Part shown: positions 51,301-58,486 of the stretch, in pieces | Layout: each line of letters begins with the position of its first letter | How positions within the stretch are numbered: position 1 is the stretch's first letter | Assembly: GCA_045598975.1 (NCBI GenBank) | Contig: JAZRVE010000112.1 | Location: 5,339-69,338, forward strand | DNA length: 64,000 nucleotides | Origin: UMGS882 sp045598975 | GTDB taxonomy: Bacteria; Bacillota; Clostridia; Oscillospirales; CAG-382 | Direction: 5' to 3' | Program-made: the position numbers and the translations under genes | Notes under the pieces: model-generated | What the model was told of the DNA's origin: nothing | Database searches by the model: none | What the model saw: the letters and a program-made list of their open reading frames with translations, nothing else

Positions 51301-51959
51301 AGAAGCGGCTTGTCGCCATTAAGGAATTTACCGAATTCGGCTCGGGTTTCAAGATCGCCATGCGCGATATGGAGATTCGGGGTGCCGGCAATCTGCTCGG
51401 TGCCGAGCAGTCGGGGCATATGGAAGCGGTCGGATACGATCTGTTCATCAAGATCCTCGAAAACGCGGTGTTGGAAGAAAAAGGGGAGAAGCCGACCGAA
51501 ACGCCGGACTGCACGGTCGATCTCGGCATCAGTGCCTATATCCCGGAAAAGTATATAAAGCGTCCGAGTGACCGTATCGGGATGTATAAGCGTATCTCCG
51601 AGATTCAAAGCGCCGCCGACGCGGATGACGTCACCGACGAAATGACAGACCGCTACGGCGAAATGCCGCGTGAAACAGAGAATCTCGTCCGCATCGCGTC
51701 CGTCAAGGCACGGTGTATCGCCCACGGCATCGTGAAGGTGGTCATGCGCGACGGGCGTATCAGCGTCTATCCGCAGACGCCGCCGACGCGGGAGCAGACG
51801 GTGGAGCTTGTGCGGAAATACCCGGGAAAAGTCACGACGTCACTCGGAAAAGAGCCGTGTTTTATCGTGAGATCGGACGGAACGGCGGGCGTCGGTGCGG
51901 TGTTGGAAGAAATATTCAAGATTTATTCACCACTTGACCGTCAAACTGTGGTAAACTGA
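48387..51959 (+). CDS. mfd: Transcription-repair coupling factor Mfd
   Basis: 1190 residues, full length. UvrB-homology modules occupy the N-terminal third, then the RNA-polymerase-interacting domain (about 520-590, ELTVGDYVVHEAHGIGRYEG), then the SF2 translocase: GDVGFGKTEVALRAAF (Walker A), IVDEEQRFGVGHKERLK (Walker B region, DEEQ), LTATPIPRTFNMALVGIRDM and RGRVGRSSRRAYAYF. The end is the TRCF C-terminal domain. Mfd removes RNA polymerase stalled at lesions and recruits UvrA. ATG 48387 follows AGAAAGGAAACC; a TTG six codons upstream is unlikely. Confidence 0.97.
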   Translation: MPETGTSSAILVDVMTSSAAYRTLTETLHKYVTGGARYSQGTCLVAGISDGAQTVLAASLAGEGDAFFKGDGHKTPLILVPDEKTAYALQKHLYAYLDNVYVFPHKDLRFHAIGGESREWEYERMRVLREIGEGNCGAVIAVPEAALSLLPPKENARVPLTLAVGTEKKMTELLASLDAFGYTPTDTVEGAGQYSHRGDILDVFVPDAEKPVRMEFFGDELDAAGYFDVYTQRRIENVTAVRITPIKEPPASETVFREIDAQMRKLLENAEKRGNTALAERLEQEITAFSAGELSVPDKYLPTLYETPSTLFDHADGLVYVWDYPRVRERLNAYTANLQETLADLAESGELFMKGKTWSRTYGDLKTILGSRPSVVTDVFASTPDFEVSCLVEMPSKKAGFPFAGLDGVWEDLDGYVHAENRVLLCARSGVSASSWYETLTEKGINVSVIGTDFKAKELAAGRVYVLAKSRAEYEYVGFSLDREKFVFLSEETEGEPTGLHTAKPREKKKIPAGRRIRSYAELTVGDYVVHEAHGIGRYEGIKTLTVAGVTRDYITIRYAGSDALYVPCDQLDKVSKYSGKTENVTLSKMGGSEWKNRKYKAKKAAKGMAKELIALYAERKRRPGFAFSPDTEWQKDFENGFEYEETDGQLEAVKEIKADMEKPCPMDRLLCGDVGFGKTEVALRAAFKCVMDGKQVAVLVPTTILALQHFRTFSARMQGFPVRVEMLSRYVSPKKTKQVLAALEKGEVDVVIGTHKLLGKSVAFKDLGLLIVDEEQRFGVGHKERLKEMSKQVDVLTLTATPIPRTFNMALVGIRDMSVLEEAPVDRYPVQTYVMAYDFPILTEAIRRELRRGGQVFYLHNRVEDIESVAARIRQACPDATVATAHGQMEKEEISSIWYDMTEGKIDVLVCTTLIETGVDVPNANTLIIESADRMGLAQLHQLRGRVGRSSRRAYAYFTYRPEGILNEVAQKRLVAIKEFTEFGSGFKIAMRDMEIRGAGNLLGAEQSGHMEAVGYDLFIKILENAVLEEKGEKPTETPDCTVDLGISAYIPEKYIKRPSDRIGMYKRISEIQSAADADDVTDEMTDRYGEMPRETENLVRIASVKARCIAHGIVKVVMRDGRISVYPQTPPTREQTVELVRKYPGKVTTSLGKEPCFIVRSDGTAGVGAVLEEIFKIYSPLDRQTVVN

Positions 51960-51994
51960 TACGAAAAGTATCTGCCGGAAAGGAAGAGAAAAAA

Positions 51995-53086
51995 GTGAAA
52001 TCGCTGAAAAAAAGAATGCTCGCCGGATTGCTTGCCGGGATGCTCGTGCTCTGCACGGCTTGCGGCAACGGAAAAAACACCGTTATGTCCATAAAGGACT
52101 CGGGAAACCTTACCGTGAATTTTCTTTGTCTGCTCGCTTCCCAGCAGAAGCAGTTGTATAAACCGGTCGTGGACGCCTACGGGAACGGGGACTGGAATAC
52201 CGTCGCCGTTGACGAAAACGGCACGACGTTTGCCGACATCGTCCGTCAGGTGACGCTCGACTCGGCGAAGAACAGCCTCATCAGTGAGTATATGCATGAC
52301 AAGGTGTACGGGCTTACGCTTTCCAAGGAACAGCAGGCAAGACTTGACGCCGCTCTGAACGGCTATAAGACGGCATACGGCGGGGAAGCGGGACTGAACA
52401 ACGCGCTGTCGGCATACGGCGCCGACGTTTCGACCTTCCGGCGCTATCTCGAACTGCTTTCCAAGCAGAGCGCGCTGTATACTTATCTGTACGGTGAAAA
52501 CGGGACGGAAGACCTGGAAGAAGCCGTAAAGACGTATTTTGAAGAAAATTATGCCATCGTGACGCATATATACTTTAATATCGGCTATATGGAAAAGGAT
52601 GACGGCAGCGTCATCACCATGCCCGAAGAAGAGACGGCACGCAAACGTGCCCTCGCCGAAGAACTGTATAACCGCGTGATGGCGGGCGAAGACTTTGAAG
52701 CGCTCAAAGCGCAGTACAGCGAGGACTTGTACGAGTCCGAATACTACCCCGACGGCTTTTTCGTCACGAATGACACCACTTTCCCGACGACCTTCACGAC
52801 GGCGGCTCTTGATATGCAGGAGGGCGAATACCGTCTGTGCGAAAGCGAAGGCGCAGGCGGGACGGGGCTTCATCTGCTGTACAGAAAGCCGATGGACGCC
52901 ACCCTGTACGATCACGACGAAACGGTGTATGCGAATATCCGCAACCGCATCATGGCGGACGATCTGCAAAACAAAATGAAAGCGTATGAGGCGCTCGTCA
53001 CGGTCAAGGAGGAAGCGCTCGAAAAACTGGACGTGTCGGTGATCCCGGAGTTTTCTCTGACGGATGAAACGGGGAACGCACAATGA
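51995..53086 (+). CDS. PrsA/SurA-like peptidyl-prolyl isomerase lipoprotein
   Basis: 363 residues from a GTG start preceded by GGAAAGGAAG. The N terminus is a lipoprotein signal (KKRMLAGLLAGMLVLCTAC, lipidated Cys near residue 22). A helical SurA-N-like chaperone part follows (about 50-180). A PPIC-type domain (about 185-320) starts VTHIYFNIGY and has AGEDFEALKAQYSED and TTAALDMQEGEYRLCESEGA. It probably folds exported proteins outside the membrane. A PrsA-like gene directly after mfd is a common clostridial arrangement. Its stop overlaps the next start by 4 bases. Confidence 0.83.
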   Translation: MKSLKKRMLAGLLAGMLVLCTACGNGKNTVMSIKDSGNLTVNFLCLLASQQKQLYKPVVDAYGNGDWNTVAVDENGTTFADIVRQVTLDSAKNSLISEYMHDKVYGLTLSKEQQARLDAALNGYKTAYGGEAGLNNALSAYGADVSTFRRYLELLSKQSALYTYLYGENGTEDLEEAVKTYFEENYAIVTHIYFNIGYMEKDDGSVITMPEEETARKRALAEELYNRVMAGEDFEALKAQYSEDLYESEYYPDGFFVTNDTTFPTTFTTAALDMQEGEYRLCESEGAGGTGLHLLYRKPMDATLYDHDETVYANIRNRIMADDLQNKMKAYEALVTVKEEALEKLDVSVIPEFSLTDETGNAQ

Positions 53087-53634
53087 AACCGATGAAAAAA
53101 GAAAATACGGGACGTGCCGTTCTGATCTTCTTTATCGTGATGTTTGCGCTGTTTTTCTTCATAGAGGCGGCTTTTATGCCGATATTCTTCTTTGACGAAG
53201 CAAAGGATACCTACCGTATCGTGCCGGACTTACTGCTTTCGCTCAGTATCGTGTGCGGGATGCTGTACCCGGAAAAGGGCGTCGTCATCACGGCGCTCGT
53301 GTGCGGAACGCTGTGCGACGTATTTCTCATGCCGCCCATGCATCTTTCGCCGCTTCTCTTTTTCCTCGGCGCCTATTTTGCGTCGCGGCTTGCGTCCTTC
53401 TTTGTGCGGAAAAACGCGCTGACCGCCCTTGCCGTTTCTCTCCCGTTTTTTCTGCTTCGTGCCGTCAGCGGCGGGCTTTTCCTGCTTGCACAGCATAAAG
53501 AGGAGACGTTCGGTCATCTGTTTACACACCTGCTTCTGCCGGAGTTCGCCGTCAACGCGCTTTCGGCGTTTGTGACGTATCTCGTGGTATCGTGGCTTTT
53601 CAAACGATTCAAAAAAAGTTTTTATATTCTGTGA
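53083..53634 (+). CDS. MreD-like rod-shape membrane protein (putative)
   Basis: 183 residues with five or six helices. The middle region PDLLLSLSIVCGMLYPEKG followed by an LVCGTLCDVFLMPP segment recalls MreD, where a Gly-rich helix pair precedes a GLLxD motif. mreB and mreC are not adjacent, so the assignment rests on topology and weak similarity. The ATG overlaps the PrsA-like stop by 4 bases, so it is translationally coupled to an extracytoplasmic foldase. A generic clostridial membrane protein remains possible. Confidence 0.5.
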   Translation: MKPMKKENTGRAVLIFFIVMFALFFFIEAAFMPIFFFDEAKDTYRIVPDLLLSLSIVCGMLYPEKGVVITALVCGTLCDVFLMPPMHLSPLLFFLGAYFASRLASFFVRKNALTALAVSLPFFLLRAVSGGLFLLAQHKEETFGHLFTHLLLPEFAVNALSAFVTYLVVSWLFKRFKKSFYIL

Positions 53635-53672
53635 TCCCGTAATATTCCCGTATTCGGAGGAAAAAAGCACCC

Positions 53673-54923
53673 ATGAACATGAAAGAAAAGAATAACGTCG
53701 TCATCGGACAGTCCGGAGGCCCGACGGCGGCGATCAACGCGACGCTTGCCGGAATCATAAAGGGATGCCTGACAAATGAGGCTTTCGGCACGGTTTACGG
53801 CATGAAAAACGGCATCGAAGGACTGCTAAAAAAGGACGTCCTCGCGCTTGCACCGTTCTTCGAAGACGAAAGCGCCTACGAACGGCTGAAACAGACGCCG
53901 GCGGCGGCGCTCGGCTCGTGCCGGATGAAACTCGATTCAGAGGAAAAGTGCGGAGCGGTCTTCGCGGTGCTCGATGAATTTGACATCGGCTATTTCTTCT
54001 ATATCGGCGGCAACGACAGTATGGATACCGTCGCCAAGCTCGAAAAATATCAGAATACGTATCGTGCCGATGCGGAAAAGATCGCCTTTATCGGCGTACC
54101 CAAGACCATCGACAACGATCTTTGCTGTACCGACCACACGCCCGGCTACGGCTCGGCGGCGAAATTCGTGGCGTGCGCCGTGGCGGAGATCGCACGGGAC
54201 TGCCGCGTTTATACGCAGAAAGCCGTGACCGTCATCGAGATCATGGGACGGGATGCGGGCTGGCTGGCGGCGTCTGCCGCGCTTGCGGCGGATATTACGG
54301 GCGACGGTGCCGATCTTGTCTATCTGCCGGAGATACCGTTTGATAACGAGGCGTTTTTGAATGATGTTCGAGGGAAACTTGAAAATCCCGATAAACCCTA
54401 CGTGGTGGTCGCCGTTTCGGAGGGCGTACGGAACGCAGACGGCGAATACGCCGCCAAAAGCGCCATGAGCGGAAAGACGGACATTTTCGGTCATGCGTAT
54501 CTGGCGGGAACAGGAAAATTTCTTGAAAATCTTGTGCGGGAAAACATCGGCTGCAAATGCCGCTCGGTGGAACTGAACGTGTTGCAGAGATGTGCGTCGC
54601 ACATCGCGTCGGCAACAGACATAGACGAATCGTTCGCCATCGGGTACCGTGCGGCGGAGGCGGCAAGGGACGGTGCATCGGGCGTCATGATGTGCTTTGA
54701 AAGGGTACAGACGACAGATGGCTCCTATCAGGCGGAGATCCGGCATAAGGATATCGCCATGGCGGCGAATCTCGTCAAGCGCGTACCGTCCGAATATATC
54801 ACACCCGACGGCAAGGGCATCAGCCGCAAGGGAATCGAGTACATAAAACCGTTAATCGCCGGGGAAAGGGATATTCTGTACGCAAACGGACTGCCGGTCA
54901 GTTTTTCCTTTGACGAAAAATAA
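53673..54923 (+). CDS. pfp: 6-phosphofructokinase, pyrophosphate-dependent type
   Basis: 416 residues. The start region GQSGGPTAAINATLAG, GGNDSMDTVAKL and VPKTIDNDLCCTDHTPGYGSAAKF identify a PFK. Asp in GGNDS at the position that is Gly in ATP enzymes, and Lys in PKTIDND (Gly in ATP-PFK), mark the PPi-using class, so it should interconvert fructose-6-phosphate and fructose-1,6-bisphosphate with PPi. The first variable residue is Asn (GGND) rather than the more common Asp (GGDD). GGAGG lies 12 bases before the ATG, a rather long spacing. Confidence 0.9.
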   Translation: MNMKEKNNVVIGQSGGPTAAINATLAGIIKGCLTNEAFGTVYGMKNGIEGLLKKDVLALAPFFEDESAYERLKQTPAAALGSCRMKLDSEEKCGAVFAVLDEFDIGYFFYIGGNDSMDTVAKLEKYQNTYRADAEKIAFIGVPKTIDNDLCCTDHTPGYGSAAKFVACAVAEIARDCRVYTQKAVTVIEIMGRDAGWLAASAALAADITGDGADLVYLPEIPFDNEAFLNDVRGKLENPDKPYVVVAVSEGVRNADGEYAAKSAMSGKTDIFGHAYLAGTGKFLENLVRENIGCKCRSVELNVLQRCASHIASATDIDESFAIGYRAAEAARDGASGVMMCFERVQTTDGSYQAEIRHKDIAMAANLVKRVPSEYITPDGKGISRKGIEYIKPLIAGERDILYANGLPVSFSFDEK

Positions 54924-54953
54924 TAGGAAAAATACGTTTTGCGGCAAAACAAT

Positions 54954-54997
54954 AGCAAAACAATTGCAAAGCAATAGCAAAACAATTGCAAAGCAAT
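54954..54997. repeat. Tandem 22-bp repeat (two copies) between pfp and the binding-protein gene
   Basis: The 22-bp unit AGCAAAACAATTGCAAAGCAAT occurs at 54954-54975 and again at 54976-54997 without mismatch, preceded by a partial copy. The second copy can fold as AACAATTGC/GCAATTGTT. The A-rich 54924-55023 stretch holds no gene. It may be a weak terminator region for pfp or slippage-prone DNA. Confidence 0.75.
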
Positions 54998-55023
54998 TGT
55001 TTGAAAAAAATCGAAACTGCTTC

Positions 55024-55052
55024 TTGACAATGCGTCGGGAATGGTGTAAAAT
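55024..55052 (+). promoter_or_regulatory. Promoter of the solute-binding lipoprotein gene
   Basis: TTGACA (55024-55029) and TAAAAT (55047-55052), 17-base spacer, 57 bases upstream of the ATG, which follows CGGAGGAAC. Confidence 0.78.
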
Positions 55053-55108
55053 AAAGGCAATAAGGATTTTTCTGTAAAAATCCTGCATCAGAATCGGAGG
55101 AACCGGAA

Positions 55109-56908
55109 ATGAAGTGGATGAAAAACGGAGTGCGCGTGCTTGCCGGCCTTTTGGCAGTCGGAGCCGTCCTTTTGACGGGCTGTTCCAAGGAGACCAATAA
55201 CGAAGAATCGGAAGAAAGCGGCGTTGTAACACTCAATATGTTCGTGATCACCGAAAAGGAAACGGGTGAAAAGGCGGAGAAACAGGTTCAGAAAGCCATC
55301 AACGAGATCACGGTTCCTACCGAAAAAATCCTCGTCAAGCTGAATTACGTGACGGAAGACGAATACTGGGACGCTGTCGAAAAGGCACAGGATGAGGCGG
55401 CGGGCTATTTGCAGAACAAGGAAGCGTACCGCGGCAAATCAAACGGCAAATCCATCGCGGAAATGAGCTTCAACAGCGTCATCGACTACGTTTTCAGCAT
55501 GGAGGACGTCCGGCTTGAAAAGCCGCAGCTCGATATCCTTGTCGTCAACGATTACGACCGCTTCCGTCAGATGGCGGACGACGGGCTGTTTGCCGAGATC
55601 GATACCAAGTACGACCGCAAGGTGCTGACCAAATACCTGCACCCGACGCTCATGTCGGCAGTGACGGTCGGCAAGAAGGTTTTCGGCGTTCCGTCGAACG
55701 GCTCAGTGAAGGGAACGTATAAATTCCTTGTGTTCAATAAAGACCTGCTGAAAAAGTACGGATATACCGTCAGCGATTTGAGAAACGTGGAAGATATGGG
55801 ACCGTACCTCGCCAAGATCAAGGCGTCCGAACCCGCATTCGTGCCGCTTTCCGACATTCCCGACTATACGGGTGCGGAACTGATGGACGGCGTGCTGTAT
55901 GCAAAGTCTTCCTTCGATAAACCGGCCGATTTCGTTTTCCCGGTCTATATGGATGCCGCTTATCAGAACTATCAGCTCACCGCCGATTCCTACCGTAAGA
56001 GCGGCTACGTCGGTGAGGGCGCCCGCTATGCCGTCGAGCTCGTGGAGAGCGAGACGCTTCTCGAACACGAATGGACGGATGAAAACGGCGTGACCTATCA
56101 GGCTCTGCTGTATGACGTTCCGCGTGTGTCGGCGGCGGATTCCTTCAAAGCCGCCATGTGCGTCAGCGCCTACTCGCTCAACCGTGCGAAAGCCGCAAAG
56201 CTGATCGAACTGTTCAACATTGACGAAGAACTCGCCAACCTTTTGCAGTACGGCGTGGAGGGATCGCATTACCGTCTGGAAGACGGATGCGTCAACTATA
56301 TCGACACCGATGAAGAAAATACGTATCGCATGAATCCGGATTACACCGGAAATGCTTATATCCAGTATCCCGTTGCCGGGGAGGAAAGAGATATCGAATC
56401 CTCGAAAATGCTCAATCTCGGCGCGTCTCCGAGTGCATTCTTCGGTCTGGATATCCCGTTTGACGATGCCGAAGAGGAAGCGGTGTACCGGTTTGTTTCG
56501 ATGTATACGGCATCGGCGCAGGAAGCCGTAAAGAGCGGCAGGATCACCTTGAAGGAAATGTTCAGCATAGGGCTCAAACAGCTCAGCGCCGTCGGTTGCG
56601 CATGGAATGGAAGCGGCACCGCTCTGTTGGGCGTTTTCGGCAAGGTAACGCTTGCGCAGACCAATGCCATCGCCCCCGTGGCGGAGAACTTTGTTCTTGC
56701 GAACGAGGTGCTGACCTATAACGACGTCTACAAAACGACGGAAGAAATCGAGGCGGAAGAAGAGGCAGAGGCGGAAGCCGAAGCGGAAGCGGAAGCCGAG
56801 AAGCAAGCGGAAGCGGAAGCAGCGCTGCTTGCCCGCATCGAAGAAGAGAATCTCAAAAACAAACCGGTCGAAGAAGAACCGATCACGGAAGACGAGGTCG
56901 CGGCGTAA
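55109..56908 (+). CDS. Extracellular solute-binding lipoprotein with Glu/Ala-rich tail
   Basis: 599 residues: a signal peptide ending in the lipobox LLTGC (lipidated Cys near residue 24), an acidic linker (NNEESEES), then a family-1-like solute-binding body (TLNMFVITEKE, LDILVVNDYDRFRQMADDGL, FGVPSNG, YKFLVFNKDLLKKYGY). The final about 50 residues are a low-complexity Glu/Ala repeat (EAEAEAEAEAEKQAEAEAA) ending in an acidic helix. No ABC permease or ATPase gene is adjacent, so it may serve a transporter elsewhere or act as a surface binding protein. It has its own promoter and terminator. The ligand is unknown. Confidence 0.75.
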   Translation: MKWMKNGVRVLAGLLAVGAVLLTGCSKETNNEESEESGVVTLNMFVITEKETGEKAEKQVQKAINEITVPTEKILVKLNYVTEDEYWDAVEKAQDEAAGYLQNKEAYRGKSNGKSIAEMSFNSVIDYVFSMEDVRLEKPQLDILVVNDYDRFRQMADDGLFAEIDTKYDRKVLTKYLHPTLMSAVTVGKKVFGVPSNGSVKGTYKFLVFNKDLLKKYGYTVSDLRNVEDMGPYLAKIKASEPAFVPLSDIPDYTGAELMDGVLYAKSSFDKPADFVFPVYMDAAYQNYQLTADSYRKSGYVGEGARYAVELVESETLLEHEWTDENGVTYQALLYDVPRVSAADSFKAAMCVSAYSLNRAKAAKLIELFNIDEELANLLQYGVEGSHYRLEDGCVNYIDTDEENTYRMNPDYTGNAYIQYPVAGEERDIESSKMLNLGASPSAFFGLDIPFDDAEEEAVYRFVSMYTASAQEAVKSGRITLKEMFSIGLKQLSAVGCAWNGSGTALLGVFGKVTLAQTNAIAPVAENFVLANEVLTYNDVYKTTEEIEAEEEAEAEAEAEAEAEKQAEAEAALLARIEEENLKNKPVEEEPITEDEVAA

Positions 56909-56919
56909 AACATCAACTC

Positions 56920-56954
56920 ATACAGCGATTGCGTGAGCAGTCGCTGTATTTTTT
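56920..56954 (+). terminator. Terminator after the binding-protein gene
   Basis: ATACAGCGA (56920-56928) pairs with TCGCTGTAT (56941-56949), extended inward by TTGC/GCAG around a GTGA loop, and is followed by a run of T. Confidence 0.88.
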
Positions 56955-56963
56955 CGTCAAGCC

Positions 56964-56993
56964 TTGACAGAAAGAGGAGAAGTGTGGTACAAT
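56964..56993 (+). promoter_or_regulatory. Promoter of dnaA
   Basis: TTGACA (56964-56969) and TACAAT (56988-56993) with an 18-base spacer, 62 bases before the chosen dnaA ATG. No DnaA boxes (TTATNCACA) were noticed in the 150 bases upstream. Confidence 0.75.
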
Positions 56994-57054
56994 ATCCGTG
57001 ATAAAAGGAAACGTGTCGAAAAAGCACGGACGGAGCAAAAGAAGGGGATACGTC

Positions 57055-58461
57055 ATGAACGAAAAAGATATATGGGATCTCGTACTGGAACGGCTGAAAA
57101 ATGCGCACGGTTTTTCACCGATGGCGCTGGAACTTTGGTTTGACGGGATGATCATGGAGAAGCTGACACCGGACGTGGCGTATTTCAGCACGGATAACGC
57201 GCTGAAAAAAAACATCGTCGAGTCCAAGTATGCTGACGTCTTGAAGCAGGATCTCAAAGAAGTGCTCGGCTTTGACGTGCGCGTCGTCATCGTCTCACGC
57301 GAAAAGCAGTCGTTTGCCGAGCAGTTTGACGAATTGTACGCCAATATCGTGGCGGGCAGGGAACCGGTGGACGCCGAACGGGAAAAAGAGGACGCGGTGG
57401 ATGCCGTTTCCGACAACGTTTTTCTGTCGCCGTCACTGTCGTCGGGCTTGCCGGAATACACGTTTGACAATTTTGTTGTGGGCGGCTCCAATAATATGGC
57501 GTATACGCTTGCCAAATCCGTCGCGGAGCACCCGGCAGTCATCGCCAACCCTCTCTTTCTGTACGGCGCACCGGGACTCGGCAAGACGCATCTTCTGTAT
57601 GCCATCACACGCGAAATTTCCGAAAAGCACCCGGAATATTCCATCATATACGCCAAAGGCGAGGATTTCATGAATGAGCTCGTCGAGGCGCTTGCCAATA
57701 AGACGCCGATCCTGTTCCGGGAAAAGTACCGCAACGCCGACGTGCTGATGCTCGACGATATCCAGTTTATTTCGGGAAAAGTCAGCGTGCAGGAAGAATT
57801 TTTCCATACCTATGAAGCGCTGTTCGAGGCGGGCAAGCAGATCATCGTCACGGCGGATCGGCTTCCGAAGGATATCCAGTCGCTTGCCGAGCGGTTGCGC
57901 TCGCGGTTTGAGCATGGCATCATCGCGGACATTCAGCCGCCGGATCTGGAACTGCGCGTTGCCATCTTCAAGCGTAAGGCACAGATGCTCGGTATCACCG
58001 TGCCGAATAACGTGCTCATGTATCTCGGCGAGAACATCAAGGACAATATCCGTCAGATCGAGGGTGCCCTCAAAAAAATGCGTGCCAGTGCCATTATTCA
58101 GGGCACCGAGATCAACATGGAGCACGCCAAGAATGCCGTCAACGATATTCTGACGGCGAAAGCGGCGGCGATCTCGCCCGAAAAAGTGATCGAATACATA
58201 TCGCAGAAATATCAGATCCCGTATGAGGACATTCTCGGCAGACGCAAGACGGATAACGTGGTCATGGCGCGTCAGGTCGCCATGTACCTGTTGAGGGAAC
58301 TGACGGTGCTGTCGCTTGCCAATATCGGAAAAGCCTTCAACCGCGATCACTCGACGGTCGTCAACGCCATCAACCGCGTCAATGAGATGATGGAAGAGGA
58401 CTGCTCGTTTGAAGCGCAGGTCGAGGACATGATCAAGGATATGCAGGCGGTTGGGTATTAA
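57055..58461 (+). CDS. dnaA: Chromosomal replication initiator protein DnaA
   Basis: 468 residues from the ATG at 57055 after GAAGGGGAT; a GTG at 56998 would fall at the transcription start. Domain I (about 1-85) has IWDLVLERLKN; the linker is acidic. The AAA+ domain begins YTFDNFVVGGSNNMAYT and has Walker A GAPGLGKTHLLYAI, Walker B LMLDDIQFISGK and the arginine-finger region RLRSRFEHG. The DNA-binding domain has ILGRRKTDNVVMARQVAMYL and NRDHSTVVNAI; the family norm is GRDHSTVxHA. dnaN and recF are not next to it; a YgiQ radical SAM gene follows instead. It could be the sole dnaA relocated from the origin or a second copy. Confidence 0.92.
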   Translation: MNEKDIWDLVLERLKNAHGFSPMALELWFDGMIMEKLTPDVAYFSTDNALKKNIVESKYADVLKQDLKEVLGFDVRVVIVSREKQSFAEQFDELYANIVAGREPVDAEREKEDAVDAVSDNVFLSPSLSSGLPEYTFDNFVVGGSNNMAYTLAKSVAEHPAVIANPLFLYGAPGLGKTHLLYAITREISEKHPEYSIIYAKGEDFMNELVEALANKTPILFREKYRNADVLMLDDIQFISGKVSVQEEFFHTYEALFEAGKQIIVTADRLPKDIQSLAERLRSRFEHGIIADIQPPDLELRVAIFKRKAQMLGITVPNNVLMYLGENIKDNIRQIEGALKKMRASAIIQGTEINMEHAKNAVNDILTAKAAAISPEKVIEYISQKYQIPYEDILGRRKTDNVVMARQVAMYLLRELTVLSLANIGKAFNRDHSTVVNAINRVNEMMEEDCSFEAQVEDMIKDMQAVGY

Positions 58462-58486
58462 AAGCGGAAAGAGGGAAGAATACCGC

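Noticed and set aside
51925..51994. Separate promoter for the PrsA-like gene (TTGACC and TAAACT near the mfd stop)
   Set aside because: The two boxes are only 12 bases apart, too close for sigma-A. Read-through from mfd is more likely.
54954..54997. CRISPR array
   Set aside because: The two 22-bp units are directly joined with no spacers, and no cas genes are present in the window.
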